Below, piece after piece: positions 36,916 to 46,484 of a stretch of 64,000 nt of DNA; position 1 is the first letter of the stretch, and the number at the start of each line of letters is the position of its first letter. The DNA is from Paenibacillus sp. E222 (lineage in GTDB: Bacteria; Bacillota; Bacilli; Paenibacillales; Paenibacillaceae), in NCBI RefSeq assembly GCF_013401555.1, contig NZ_CP058552.1:6014001-6078000 (forward strand), written 5' to 3'. A model generated the notes under the pieces. That model worked only from the letters and a program-made list of their open reading frames with translations, did no database searches and was not told the origin of the DNA. Made by a program: the position numbers and the translations under genes.

Positions 36916-37683
36916 CTATTTCAAACCGCCGTAACGCCTTGTTCTGCGCTGATATTCGGCTACTGCTTCAAGCAAATGCTTTTTGCCAAATTCGGGCCAG
37001 TATATATCCGTAAACCATAATTCGCTATATGCAAGCTGCCAAAGCATGAAATTGCTTAATCTCAACTCTCCGCTCGTCCGGATCAGCAAATCCGGATCAG
37101 GCATATCTCCAGTGAGCATATGTCTGTCAATGAGTTCAGGCGTAATGTCGTCTGCCGATAATTCCCCCGACTTTACCTGCAGAGCGATCTGTTTGACACA
37201 GTCTGTCATTTCGCGACGACTTCCGTAGTTCATTGCAAAATTCAAAACAAGTCCTGTGTTATGTTCCGTAAGACGAATAGCTTCACGCAAAGCATTAATG
37301 GTATGGGAAGGCAAGTGCTCCTCCTGGCCCATCATACGGATGCGTACATTTTTTTCTATAAGCTCATCCAGCTCTATCGCCAAAAATTCTTGCGGAAGCC
37401 GCATCAGAAAATCCACTTCTTCTTTTGGACGCGTCCAGTTTTCTGTCGAAAAAGCGTACATCGTCAGATATTTGATGCCCAGTTCATCCGCCGCGATGGT
37501 CGCACGTTTGACCGCCTTCATCCCATTCTGGTGGCCAGCTATTCGTGGGAGACCCAAACGTTTCGCCCATCGTCCATTGCCGTCCATAATGATGGCGACG
37601 TGCTGCGGGATATTATCCTCGGATATAGTCAGCGTTTCCTGCTTGTCAGCCCCATTCCACCACGACCGAACCCGTTTGATCAT
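36916..37683 (-). CDS. uppS: Undecaprenyl diphosphate synthase (isoprenyl transferase)
   Basis: cis-Prenyltransferase that makes undecaprenyl diphosphate, the lipid carrier for peptidoglycan and wall polymers. 255 residues with the catalytic aspartate D34 in MDGNGRWAK, followed by GHQNGMKAVK, and the C-terminal RTSGELRLSNFMLWQ and WPEF motifs. The start ATG follows GGAGG. It lies between frr and cdsA. Confidence 0.97.
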   Translation of the reverse strand: MIKRVRSWWNGADKQETLTISEDNIPQHVAIIMDGNGRWAKRLGLPRIAGHQNGMKAVKRATIAADELGIKYLTMYAFSTENWTRPKEEVDFLMRLPQEFLAIELDELIEKNVRIRMMGQEEHLPSHTINALREAIRLTEHNTGLVLNFAMNYGSRREMTDCVKQIALQVKSGELSADDITPELIDRHMLTGDMPDPDLLIRTSGELRLSNFMLWQLAYSELWFTDIYWPEFGKKHLLEAVAEYQRRTRRYGGLK

Positions 37684-37735
37684 TCCTGTTCCTCCAAAAT
37701 CCCTGAAGTTTCTTCACCTGAAGCTTGGAAAAAGA

Positions 37736-37763
37736 GACAAAACCCCACCGTATTGGAGGGGCT
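37736..37763 (-). terminator. Weak terminator or attenuator between frr and uppS
   Basis: CCCCtCC AATAC GGtGGGG on the minus strand followed by TTTTGTCTCTTTTTCC. The short imperfect stem suggests partial termination that lowers expression of uppS-cdsA relative to frr. Confidence 0.5.
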
Positions 37764-37772
37764 GCGCTTGTC

Positions 37773-38326
37773 TTACACTTCCATGATTTCTTTTTCTTTG
37801 GCAGCGAGTACCTTATCGACTTCAGCAATAAACTTGTCGGTCGATTTTTGGATGTCGTCTTGATGTCTCCGGGACTCGTCCTCGGAAATGTCTGACTTCT
37901 CCATTTTTTTAATATCATCATTCGCATCACGGCGAATATTACGAATGGCTACTTTGCCTTCTTCACCAAACTTTTTCGTCAACTTCACAAGTTCTTGTCT
38001 GCGTTCTTCCGTAAGTGCTGGAATGGACAGACGAATCATAGTTCCGTCGTTCGCTGGCGTAAGACCAAGATCGGATTTCATAATTGCACGCTCAATGTCC
38101 CCCATGGAGGATTTATCCCACGGCTGGATCAGCAGTGTCCGGGAATCCGGTGTACTGATATTAGCCAATTGGTTGAGCGGAGTCATTGCACCGTAATACT
38201 CCACTTGAATCCGGTCGAGAAGAGCCGGAGTTGCACGACCTGCACGCAAAGTGGCAAGATCACGTCGTAACGCTTGAATCGCTTTATCCATACGTTCTTC
38301 GGCATGTTTTTTAACCGCTTGTGGCA

Positions 38327-38327
<1 letters not shown>
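37773..38327 (-). CDS. frr: Ribosome recycling factor
   Basis: Splits post-termination ribosomes together with EF-G. 184 residues, the usual length, with [21 protein letters not shown] and DIKKMEKS. Its ATG overlaps the pyrH stop by one base (TAATG), so translation is coupled. Confidence 0.98.
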
Positions 38328-39055
<728 letters not shown>

Positions 39056-39075
39056 TTATTCACCCTCCACTTTGA

Positions 39076-39098
39076 ATTGAACACTTTCGGCGTTCAAT
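39076..39098 (-). promoter_or_regulatory. Hairpin upstream of the pyrH ribosome-binding site
   Basis: Inverted repeat ATTGAAC (39076-39082) / GTTCAAT (39092-39098) with a 9-base loop, ending 21 bases from the TTG start. It has no U-tract. Its role is unknown; it could affect pyrH translation or mark an RNA-processing site. Confidence 0.4.
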
Positions 39099-39130
39099 CA
39101 ACAAAACTTCTCGCGCATGGCCTCCTGCTT

Positions 39131-39157
39131 AAAAAGAAAGGAACACAGTTGTGTTCC
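39131..39157 (-). terminator. Terminator after tsf
   Basis: 8-bp perfect stem GGAACACA/TGTGTTCC (39140-39157), followed on the minus strand by TTTCTTTTT. No clear new promoter is visible before pyrH, so readthrough probably feeds pyrH-frr. Confidence 0.75.
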
Positions 39158-39284
39158 GCTCTTTTAGGAAAAACGTTCAACCGGTAAGGCATTGTTTTCC
39201 TGGGATATAAGGGAGTAGCGCTTCGAAGTTTCATCATTCTTATATCTTCGAAAATCATTTCTGCTTGCCGATTTGAAAACCGTC

Positions 39285-39935
39285 TTATTTGTTTACTTGG
39301 GACATAACTTCTTCTACGAAGTTGTCTACTTTTTTCTCAAGACCTTCACCCAGTTCGTAACGAACGAAACGACGGATGGAGATGTTTTCACCGATTTGGC
39401 TAATTTTTTCGTTCAACAGTTGGGAGATCGTTTTGTCTGGATCTTTAACAAAGGTTTGCTCCAACAGGCAGAATTCTTCGTAATATTTACCGATACGGCC
39501 TTCAACCATTTTCTCAACGATTTTTTCTGGTTTGCCTTCGTTCAGAGCTTGAGCTTTCAGGATTTCTTTCTCTTTTTCCAGCTCTTCTGTAGGAACTTCT
39601 TCACGAGTTACAAATTTCGGGCTCGCTGCTGCGATTTGCATAGCGATGTCCTTAACGAAATCTTTGAATTGATCTGTTTTACCAACAAAGTCAGTTTCAC
39701 AGTTAACTTCTACCAGCACACCAATACGGCCACCAGCGTGAATATAAGATTCTACAACACCTTCAGTTGCTGCACGGCCAGCTTTGCTTGCTGCTGCTGA
39801 CAGACCTTTTTCACGAAGCAATTCAGCTGCTTTCGTGATGTCACCGTTTGCTTCTTCCAGTGCTTTTTTACAATCGAGCATACCTGCGCCCGTTTTTTCA
39901 CGGAGTTCTTTTACTGCACTCGCATTAACTGCCAT
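39285..39935 (-). CDS. tsf: Elongation factor Ts (short form)
   Basis: Guanine-nucleotide exchange factor for EF-Tu. 216 residues, clearly shorter than the roughly 290-residue B. subtilis protein; the N-terminal UBA-like domain ([18 protein letters not shown]) and the core ([10 protein letters not shown]) are complete, and the C-terminal part is the compact type. The ATG follows TTTGGAGGG. It is second in the rpsB operon. Confidence 0.97.
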   Translation of the reverse strand: MAVNASAVKELREKTGAGMLDCKKALEEANGDITKAAELLREKGLSAAASKAGRAATEGVVESYIHAGGRIGVLVEVNCETDFVGKTDQFKDFVKDIAMQIAAASPKFVTREEVPTEELEKEKEILKAQALNEGKPEKIVEKMVEGRIGKYYEEFCLLEQTFVKDPDKTISQLLNEKISQIGENISIRRFVRYELGEGLEKKVDNFVEEVMSQVNK

Positions 39936-39976
39936 TATTAATTCCCTCCAAAAATAAGTAATTGTACGTACACTCT

Positions 39977-40021
39977 AAAAAAAGGGCAGTGAGAGGTTAT
40001 CCACCTACCAACCACCCTTTT
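39977..40021 (-). terminator. Hairpin terminator/attenuator between rpsB and tsf
   Basis: AAAAGGG ... CCCTTTT outer pairing with inner GGTGG/CCTC pairings on the minus strand, ending in a seven-U tract (39977-39983). It is probably leaky, since tsf has no evident promoter of its own. Confidence 0.55.
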
Positions 40022-40051
40022 CATTTAATTCATTAGATATGTTCGAATCTA

Positions 40052-40750
40052 TTAAGCGGAAGTTTCTTCGCCTTGGTTAGCTTCGATAACGGCATCAGCC
40101 ATTTTACCTGTCAACAGCTTAACGGCGCGAATTGCGTCGTCGTTACCCGGAATTACATAATCGATCTCATCCGGATCGCAGTTTGTATCAACGATACCTA
40201 CAATTGGGATACCCAATTTGCGAGCTTCCGCAACAGCGATACGCTCTTTGCGCGGATCGATGATGAACAGGGCGCTTGGCAGGCCTTTCATATTTTTAAT
40301 ACCGCCGAGGAATTTCTCCAGACGATCTTTCTCTTTGCGAAGCAAGATTACTTCTTTTTTAGGCAATACAGCGAAAGTACCGTCTTCTTCCCAAGCTTCC
40401 AACTGTTTCAAACGATCAATACGTTTTTGAATAGTTGAGAAGTTAGTCAGGGTACCGCCGAGCCAACGTTGGTTAATGTAGAATTGACCAGCGCGTTCAG
40501 CTTCTTCTTTAACGGAATCTTGAGCTTGTTTCTTAGTACCCACGAAAAGAATTGTACCATTCTCTCCTGCGATTCCTTTAACGAAGTTGTAAGCCTCTTC
40601 GACTTTTTTCACTGTCTTTTGCAAGTCAATGATATAAATTCCGTTTCTTTCAGTGAAGATATAACGATCCATTTTTGGGTTCCAACGACGAGTTTGGTGA
40701 CCGAAGTGTACCCCAGCTTCGAGAAGCTGCTTCATGGAGATTACTGCCAT
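40052..40750 (-). CDS. rpsB: 30S ribosomal protein S2
   Basis: Small-subunit protein of 232 residues with the family signatures [19 protein letters not shown] and [20 protein letters not shown]. The ATG at 40750 follows AGGAGG; a GTG two codons upstream is less well spaced. It starts a new transcription unit after the fla/che operon, with its own promoter at 40875-40903 and a leader of about 120 bases. Confidence 0.98.
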   Translation of the reverse strand: MAVISMKQLLEAGVHFGHQTRRWNPKMDRYIFTERNGIYIIDLQKTVKKVEEAYNFVKGIAGENGTILFVGTKKQAQDSVKEEAERAGQFYINQRWLGGTLTNFSTIQKRIDRLKQLEAWEEDGTFAVLPKKEVILLRKEKDRLEKFLGGIKNMKGLPSALFIIDPRKERIAVAEARKLGIPIVGIVDTNCDPDEIDYVIPGNDDAIRAVKLLTGKMADAVIEANQGEETSA

Positions 40751-40874
40751 CTTCACACACCTCCTAATATGGTTTTATTGTGTCCTCCGCCGGCATCATT
40801 TTTCGCCAAGACTCTCCATCAGGAAAGCACCCTCAACAAAATTAGCACATGCGTGTGTTTTAACACCGTTATCT

Positions 40875-40903
40875 AATATAGCATAACTGATTGCCTGATG
40901 CAA
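40875..40903 (-). promoter_or_regulatory. Sigma-A promoter of rpsB
   Basis: Minus strand TTGCAT (40898-40903), 17-base spacer, TATATT (40875-40880), preceded by an extended TGC. The leader downstream (40751-40868) could host the autogenous S2 control known for rpsB in other bacteria. Confidence 0.72.
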
Positions 40904-40965
40904 CAGTCTTTCAAAGCAATTTATTGATCCATCATAGCGAGACAAAACTTGTCATTATTTATACG

Positions 40966-41003
40966 AAAAAACCGCCCTGCCTGAGCGTACTCAGTTTGAC
41001 GGT
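40966..41003 (-). terminator. Terminator of the fla/che operon
   Basis: CTGAG TACG CTCAG hairpin (40981-40994) with outer ACCG/CGGT pairing, followed by TTTTTT on the minus strand (40966-40971). It overlaps the last codons of the 210-aa gene. Confidence 0.8.
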
Positions 41004-41623
41004 TCTTTTGTAATCTTGGCGATAATAGATTTGAAGCTTTCGCCTTTTTCCAAGTCATAGGTACCAACCTGTATTTTGGTGTTAATCCGCTCTGCTCTTC
41101 CAGCCTTTATGAAAGCTTGTGCACTATCGACAATCCCGGCTTTCTCCAGATTCCCGGCCACGATGGCCAGACTGTTGCCTGAACGTACTTTGAACGATAC
41201 AGTAGCCGCAGCTTCTGGACGATTAGGCGTTGACGGTTCGGTCGTCTTTGGCTGATCTACTTCGTCCTGTTTGTCGTTTTCATTGGTATCAGGTTGCTTT
41301 GGATCGTCAGGTTGCTCCGGTTTCACAGCCGATTCTGCCGCTTCAGGTGCCGTTGCCGTTTTCCCCTGCAGTTCACTGCTTTCCTGTTTCTTCTTCGCTA
41401 CCCACTCAGCTTCTGTATACAGCTCATCATCAGAAGCTACAAGCTTCATATCCATGCTCTTAGCGGCTGCTTCAAGCTGTTCCATCGTCAGGTTGGCTGT
41501 AGCCAGTTCAGGGTCGAGATTACTCTCAGACAGTGCGTTTTGTCCAACCGTTGCAAGCTGCAGCAATACCGCACCAACAATCATGCCACTTCCAAGTCCA
41601 ATCCATAAGGAGCGCTTGTCCAT
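40991..41623 (-). CDS. Membrane protein with MltG-like LysM domain, function unknown
   Basis: A 210-residue protein: short cytoplasmic start, one membrane segment (about 6-27), a linker rich in Glu, Lys, Gln, Pro and Asp (about 75-140), and a C-terminal domain (about 142-205, VRSGNSLAIVAGNLEKAGIV ... VGTYDLEKGESFKSII) that resembles the LysM-like subdomain at the N-terminus of the endolytic transglycosylase MltG. The MltG catalytic domain is absent, so it cannot be a transglycosylase by itself. It is the last gene of the fla/che operon, where B. subtilis has only swrB before rpsB. A role at the cell wall near the flagellum is a guess. Confidence 0.8.
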   Translation of the reverse strand: MDKRSLWIGLGSGMIVGAVLLQLATVGQNALSESNLDPELATANLTMEQLEAAAKSMDMKLVASDDELYTEAEWVAKKKQESSELQGKTATAPEAAESAVKPEQPDDPKQPDTNENDKQDEVDQPKTTEPSTPNRPEAAATVSFKVRSGNSLAIVAGNLEKAGIVDSAQAFIKAGRAERINTKIQVGTYDLEKGESFKSIIAKITKEPSN

Positions 41624-41626
41624 CTG

Positions 41627-42199
41627 TTAGCTCTCCTCCCGTTCTGCCAACTGTAAAATCAGCTGCACTTCTCCACGTTGTATGCCCGTCTGCTTGGCAA
41701 TGGCATCCACTGACTTTCCTTCAGCATATAAATTAAACAGCTCTGCATATCGGTCCTTAATGGATTCACGTACAGGCTTAGATTCTTGTTCAGCGGCCTG
41801 CTCGTCTGCTTCTGACACCTGTTGGGCCGAATCTGCTCTTACACTGTCTACAAGCGCCTGAGCTTGCAATCCGCTTGAGCTATGTACCGGAATTATATTG
41901 GAGGGTACATCTGTTTGTGTCGCTTTACTTTCTTCCAGTTGATCCAGCCTCCGCTGTAATTCCTGAAGCTGTGATTGCATGCGCTGATCTGCCGCCGTCG
42001 CCTCACCCTTCATTTCAGCAACACGCTGAATAAGAGCATCATTGTCGTTTTCTATCTCAGCCATATAGTGTTCAAGCGTAGATTCCATCTCTTGCACCAG
42101 GTGATGCCCAGGCTCCTGCACCTTGTTTTTCTTGGGCATGATAAGCGCATATGCAATTGCGCAGGCTCCTAATATGACAATAATGATCCATGGTGACAA
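41627..42199 (-). CDS. swrB: SwrB-like membrane-anchored coiled-coil protein
   Basis: 190 residues: N-terminal membrane segment (about 3-20), basic stop-transfer (MPKKNK), a coiled coil (about 35-95), a polar linker, and a C-terminal helix-turn-helix-like segment (AELFNLYAEGKSVDAIAKQTG). This layout and the position downstream of sigD and upstream of rpsB match B. subtilis SwrB (YlxL), which promotes assembly of the flagellar export apparatus through FliF/FliG. The start is TTG at 42199, nine bases after AAGGAG; an ATG 13 codons upstream has no ribosome-binding site. The homology call rests on architecture and gene order. Confidence 0.7.
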   Translation of the reverse strand: MSPWIIIVILGACAIAYALIMPKKNKVQEPGHHLVQEMESTLEHYMAEIENDNDALIQRVAEMKGEATAADQRMQSQLQELQRRLDQLEESKATQTDVPSNIIPVHSSSGLQAQALVDSVRADSAQQVSEADEQAAEQESKPVRESIKDRYAELFNLYAEGKSVDAIAKQTGIQRGEVQLILQLAEREES

Positions 42200-42265
42200 A
42201 TTGGGTTCTCTCCTTTTAATGCAGCCATCGAGGTTCAAGACTACACGTGAGTCACATGTTATCCA

Positions 42266-42580
42266 TTACAACGACAGGTCAATATGTTTACCTTTGTATG
42301 GATGCTCAGCAGGTTTGGCAGGTTCCAGGGCCGAAGTAGCTTCAGGTTCGTTGGAGCCACTCTGCTGCTCTTTGTTTCTAGATTGGCCATCACGAATATC
42401 TGTATGCGCTGTTTCATCCAAGGCCTCGCTTCGTTGCCTTGCTTCATTTGCTTCTTTGGCCGTTTGTTCCGCCAGCAAGTTCTGATCAATGACCGGTCTC
42501 TGCTGGGCTTCACTCTGATAACGCCCCGCCTCACTTGTTCTAGGTACGGCAATCTGCAGCTCAACCGCTTTGAAACTCAT
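42266..42580 (-). CDS. Conserved hypothetical flagellar-operon protein (104 aa)
   Basis: A 104-residue soluble, highly charged protein starting MSFKAVELQIAVPRT, with a long Gln/Glu/Ala/Arg-rich helix-forming middle (about 20-60) and a Ser/Pro-rich end finishing KGKHIDLSL. Short proteins with this N-terminal signature follow DUF342 genes in other Firmicutes, as I recall. A second frame over the same stretch (42259-42564) is open but starts internally and has poor composition, so I prefer this one. No function is known. Confidence 0.7.
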   Translation of the reverse strand: MSFKAVELQIAVPRTSEAGRYQSEAQQRPVIDQNLLAEQTAKEANEARQRSEALDETAHTDIRDGQSRNKEQQSGSNEPEATSALEPAKPAEHPYKGKHIDLSL

Positions 42581-42632
42581 ACGCTCACCTCACGGTATCG
42601 AATGGATTTCTTCATGTGCCTGAATGCTGTAC

Positions 42633-44042
42633 TTAAACGAATGGAACCATCGTAATATCCCCATCATGATAATAAAAAGAAATTCGACTTATCGGATCTT
42701 TAATAAATTTGGTGTATCTGCCGATAACTATTTTAGAGCCACCGTAAATCATCTTATGAATATCGACGCGAGCCCTGCTTGTATCTTCAAGTACCTTCTC
42801 AATTTCAAAGATACGTGTTTTCGTTTCCTCGCTAAGACGAAGGGCAGATTTTTGTGTAGCACTTAGTTTGATCCGCATGGACATTTTATCCGGGCTCAGT
42901 TGGCCTGCAGCAGCTAACTGATCCAATAATGTCAAAGCTTTTTTCGTCTTATCCAAAGCATCCATCTGCTCCCTGACTTCCTTACGCAAGTCACTCAACT
43001 CATTACGGAGCTTAGGCAGTACGCCTACTTCAATGGAAGTCACAGTAGACATGGTGTTGCCAACAACACGTGCCGAGACGTTTTCACCAGCCTGGATCGA
43101 CCCGCCAACGATAAGTCCTTTAGTGCCTTCACAGATCACCGCATGACCTGCTCGAATCGTGGAATGCATAATACTTTGGGATACCAGGACGTTTTCAGCC
43201 GCATCGACGTTACCTTCTTGAATAAACGTACATTTCACGTTATGTCCGGCTTGTATAAGCCCTTTGTTATAACCAATAATACCGCCGGTAATTTCGACAG
43301 AGCCACCTGCTTCCAGTTCAGCTCCCTCGACCCCTCCGACGACACGTATATCCCCCGCCGCTTTTACTTTAAATCCGGTAAGCACATTGCCACGAATGAC
43401 AACCGTACCCACAAAATCGATGTTACCGGTGTTATAATCCACATCGCCATTAATCTCGTATACCGGAAACACATTCAGTTTGTTGCCATCTGTTTTGGTA
43501 ACCAATCCATCCAGAGCGGCATACATCGCTGATCCATCAGGGTTAACAACAACATTTTTCCCCACTTTGAAGCGTGCTTCTTTCCCTGGTCGAAATGGTA
43601 TTTCTTCACCTGTTACAGCCCTTCCCACCGTGCCATCCACAGGAGGAATTCGTTCGGCAATGATTTGACCTGTTCGAACATTGTTTAAGCGAGTCACTTC
43701 TTTGTAGTCAACTTTTCCATCCTCGGCCTCCAGAGGGCGGCGTTCATTGGAATCGTCCATGCCCACCAGCACTTTAATAAATCCATCCGTTCCCGGTACT
43801 GGTTTGATCCCTTCGGCAATCTTGTATCGATCCTTCACATACGTCTCAGGATGATTCACAAAAACAAGCAATGCTTCGCGCAGCACACCATACTTAATAC
43901 CCTGACTCGCTAAATATTTTTCGAGTTCGTCCGGTGTACAGGCAAAACCTTCATCCTGTTTGGAAAATTCAAGGTAGGCCGTACTTTTATCATCTGATAA
44001 AACAATGCTCAAACACTGTTCCAAAACAGTTTGCTGTGTCAA
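42633..44042 (-). CDS. DUF342/FapA-family protein
   Basis: About 469 residues, with an N-terminal FapA-type domain and a parallel beta-helix-like middle (repeated short beta turns such as GNIDFVGTVVIRGNVLTGF and AGGSVEITGGIIGYN, about 190-320), then a C-terminal coiled coil (about 325-420). DUF342 proteins are often polymer- or RNA/cell-envelope-associated, and in some bacteria affect flagellar polarity or flagellin synthesis; the function here is unknown. It lies directly after sigD, an insertion relative to B. subtilis. The start is probably TTG at 44042 (GGGGG upstream); another TTG at 44078 is also open. Confidence 0.85.
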   Translation of the reverse strand: MTQQTVLEQCLSIVLSDDKSTAYLEFSKQDEGFACTPDELEKYLASQGIKYGVLREALLVFVNHPETYVKDRYKIAEGIKPVPGTDGFIKVLVGMDDSNERRPLEAEDGKVDYKEVTRLNNVRTGQIIAERIPPVDGTVGRAVTGEEIPFRPGKEARFKVGKNVVVNPDGSAMYAALDGLVTKTDGNKLNVFPVYEINGDVDYNTGNIDFVGTVVIRGNVLTGFKVKAAGDIRVVGGVEGAELEAGGSVEITGGIIGYNKGLIQAGHNVKCTFIQEGNVDAAENVLVSQSIMHSTIRAGHAVICEGTKGLIVGGSIQAGENVSARVVGNTMSTVTSIEVGVLPKLRNELSDLRKEVREQMDALDKTKKALTLLDQLAAAGQLSPDKMSMRIKLSATQKSALRLSEETKTRIFEIEKVLEDTSRARVDIHKMIYGGSKIVIGRYTKFIKDPISRISFYYHDGDITMVPFV

Positions 44043-44112
44043 TGCATTTCTTCCCCCTTTAGACTTTCCACTCCCCAATATCCAATGTTAAAGCTCTATA
44101 TTCATATATTAA

Positions 44113-44901
44113 TTAATCTTTGCGCATAAGCAAGTCTTTCTGTTTATCCAGTGTTCCACGTAACCGTAAGATGGCCTTTGAGTGCAGCTGCGAGATACGT
44201 GACGGGGAAAGCGACATTACCTCAGCAATTTCACTAAGAGACAGATCTTCATAGTATAAAAGTGAAACTACCGTTCTCTCTTTGACCGTCAATTTTTCTA
44301 GCCCTTGCACTAAAGCTTCTTTTAAGTAGAATTCATTTACTTTGTAATCCGGGTTTTTGGCTTTTTCATCGACCATTAATGAAAGTCGAGTCTCGGACTC
44401 TTCTTCCCGGATTGGATCTTCCAGAGAGCACAGCGACATCACTGCCACTTCCTGAAGCATATGTTGAAAGTCTTTCGTAGACACGTCGAGATACTGACTC
44501 ATTTCTTCATCACTTACGGAGCGTAAATATGTCTGCTCTAGCTGTTGGTAAGCATCTTCAATCCGCTTAGCTTTCTCCCGCACGGAACGAGGAACCCAAT
44601 CTCCCTGACGTAAACCATCCAGAATGGCACCGCGCACCCGCCAGGATGCATACGTCTCAAATTGAAGACCACGTTCATAGTCAAATTTCTCCAACGCATC
44701 AATTAATCCCATGACTCCATTGCTTTCCAGATCATCTTTCGGAACATTTTTGGGCAGACCGACAGCCAAACGTCCGGATACATAGTTTACAATATGAAGG
44801 TACTTTTCGATCAAACTTTTCTTGGCTTCAAGGTCACCTTGTTCTTTCCACTTTTCCCACAAGTCAGCGTGGTTCAGATGTGAAGCTTTACGCTCGTTCA
44901 A
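44113..44901 (-). CDS. sigD: RNA polymerase sigma factor SigD (FliA/WhiG family)
   Basis: Sigma-28-type factor for late flagellar, chemotaxis and autolysin genes. 262 residues with region 2 (VNYVSGRLAVGLP; DLESNGVMGLIDALEKFD; TYASWRVRGAILDGLR), region 3 (DWVPRSVREKAKRIE) and region 4 helix-turn-helix (LSLSEIAEVMSLSPSRISQLHSKA split across 225-250). It sits at the end of the fla/che operon as in B. subtilis, so its expression depends on readthrough of the whole operon. Confidence 0.97.
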   Translation of the reverse strand: MNERKASHLNHADLWEKWKEQGDLEAKKSLIEKYLHIVNYVSGRLAVGLPKNVPKDDLESNGVMGLIDALEKFDYERGLQFETYASWRVRGAILDGLRQGDWVPRSVREKAKRIEDAYQQLEQTYLRSVSDEEMSQYLDVSTKDFQHMLQEVAVMSLCSLEDPIREEESETRLSLMVDEKAKNPDYKVNEFYLKEALVQGLEKLTVKERTVVSLLYYEDLSLSEIAEVMSLSPSRISQLHSKAILRLRGTLDKQKDLLMRKD

Positions 44902-44916
44902 TTGCTTTCACCCTCC

Positions 44917-45360
44917 TTATTTGTCTGTCAGGTGACGAACGGCCTGCGCCAACTCCTCCGGATCCTTGGTCCGGACAAGTTTAGGCGGATCCAAAGGGGC
45001 AAATCCCGTTGGAGCTTTCGTCTCAGATGGTGGAAGGTTCTCCCCAGAGGAGGCGTTCTGTCCATGTTTGAGCAAGTCATTCAGCTCTTGTCCATCGTCT
45101 TCGAGTTTAATGTCCACCTGTGAACCTCTTAGTTCTTGAGCGCCCGGTGAATCATAACCATACCCATTTCCCTCTGATGAAGGGTTCAGCAGCAATCCCA
45201 GTCCCCAGCGTAAACCATAAGCAAGGACAAACCAGGCTACAAAGCCGATCAACCCGCGTATTAAACTGGTCATCAACACATTGCTGCTGTATGCTACAAA
45301 AAAAGTCAGAATAAATCCGACTATGCCTGCTCCAAGATTAATGCGGTAGTTTCCTATCAT
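44917..45360 (-). CDS. Small membrane protein of unknown function between cheD and sigD
   Basis: 147 residues with two closely spaced membrane segments (about 8-27 and 31-55) and a long soluble cytoplasmic tail rich in Asp, Glu, Gly and Pro (about 60-147, with GQELNDLLKHGQNAS). It begins three bases after the cheD stop and ends 15 bases before sigD, so it belongs to the operon. B. subtilis has no gene here. I recognise no family; a role in coupling motility or chemotaxis to sigma-D is speculative. Confidence 0.75.
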   Translation of the reverse strand: MIGNYRINLGAGIVGFILTFFVAYSSNVLMTSLIRGLIGFVAWFVLAYGLRWGLGLLLNPSSEGNGYGYDSPGAQELRGSQVDIKLEDDGQELNDLLKHGQNASSGENLPPSETKAPTGFAPLDPPKLVRTKDPEELAQAVRHLTDK

Positions 45361-45363
45361 GTC

Positions 45364-45861
45364 TTATAGTTCCTTTACACCCATTTGGACACTTCGAATA
45401 GTCAAAAGTCCAGTTTCACAGTCCATTTCAATCGTTCGTCCATAATTCCCACCTGTATCTTCGGCAAGGAGTGGAATTCCAAGCTTTTCTAACCATTCCC
45501 GACAAGAATCCGCATTCCTCGGTCCGATACGCATCGTATCCCCTGCTCCCGCGAAGGCAAACATCTGAGACCCTCCAGCCATTTTGGACACAATACGTGA
45601 ACGAGATGCACCGAGTTGTATCATTCTTTGTAACAATTCCGGCAATGCGGTATCTGCATATTTGGCTTTGTTCAAAGTTCCTTCACGAGCAATCTCTGAA
45701 GTGGGGAGCATGACATGCGCCATTCCGGCAAGCTTCAGATGAGGATCATACATTGTTAATCCCACACAAGAGCCCAAGCCAGTCGTACGGATTACGCCGG
45801 GAAGATGAGCAATGTTCAAATCCGCCATACCGACTTTAACGACGCTTTTGTCCTCAATCAT
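45364..45861 (-). CDS. cheD: Chemoreceptor glutamine deamidase CheD
   Basis: Deamidates receptor glutamines and binds CheC to tune receptor activity. 165 residues with the catalytic cysteine C32 in LGSCVGL and histidine H49 in MAHVMLP. It overlaps cheC by eight bases; the two proteins act as a complex. Confidence 0.96.
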   Translation of the reverse strand: MIEDKSVVKVGMADLNIAHLPGVIRTTGLGSCVGLTMYDPHLKLAGMAHVMLPTSEIAREGTLNKAKYADTALPELLQRMIQLGASRSRIVSKMAGGSQMFAFAGAGDTMRIGPRNADSCREWLEKLGIPLLAEDTGGNYGRTIEMDCETGLLTIRSVQMGVKEL

Positions 45862-46480
45862 GATCCAGTGGCACCCCTAGAGATTCAAATATCTTAGCAA
45901 ATGATGGCGGGTCGGGAATCAGGAAAAATTGCCCCTCTACCTGATCTTCACCTTCAAAGAAAGATGTGTCAATCAATAATGCATCGTCTCCCATTTCACC
46001 AAACTGCAACAGACCATAACTCAAAATGGCTCCTGCCATATCAATAGCAAGTCCAGGAACGGTTGGATACATAGATAGTTTTGTGAAATCTGCCAAAGAA
46101 GAAAGGTATGAACCCGCCAAAATATTCCCGATTTCGGACAGAGCCGATTGTTCCATCTCCGTGAATGCAAGACCTTCCTTCAGATCAAAACCGGCAAGCC
46201 GGTTCAGCAGCATCTTGGCAGCCTCAGGCGTCATCATGAAGAACAGATTGCCTGGTGCTTCGCCTTCAACACGAAGAAATACAGTCACAACAATACGTTC
46301 ATCTCCGCCCACTTTTTCAGCAACTTCTTCAAAAGGAAGCATCTGTACTGTGGGTACACCCATGTCAATCGGTCTATTGAGAAGCTGAGACAACGCCGTT
46401 GCGGCGTTGCCTGCTCCAATGTTACCGACCTCTTTGAGTACATCCATTTGGAAACCCTCAAATCGGTTGAACAGCTCCAC
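45854..46480 (-). CDS. cheC: CheY-P phosphatase CheC
   Basis: Two-site CheC/FliY-type phosphatase, 208 residues. Both active-site repeats follow D/S-x3-E-x2-N-x22-P: DVLKEVGN (D13, E17, N20) and SALSEIGN in the second half. The start is GTG at 46480, eight bases after GAGGG; eleven upstream in-frame codons overlap cheW and are not needed. It is stimulated by CheD in B. subtilis. Confidence 0.95.
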   Translation of the reverse strand: MELFNRFEGFQMDVLKEVGNIGAGNAATALSQLLNRPIDMGVPTVQMLPFEEVAEKVGGDERIVVTVFLRVEGEAPGNLFFMMTPEAAKMLLNRLAGFDLKEGLAFTEMEQSALSEIGNILAGSYLSSLADFTKLSMYPTVPGLAIDMAGAILSYGLLQFGEMGDDALLIDTSFFEGEDQVEGQFFLIPDPPSFAKIFESLGVPLDHD

Positions 46481-46484
46481 GGTG

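Noticed and set aside
42259..42564. 101-codon minus-strand ORF overlapping the 104-aa gene
   Set aside because: Alternate frame of the same stretch; the 104-aa frame has the better start context and a recognisable conserved N-terminus.
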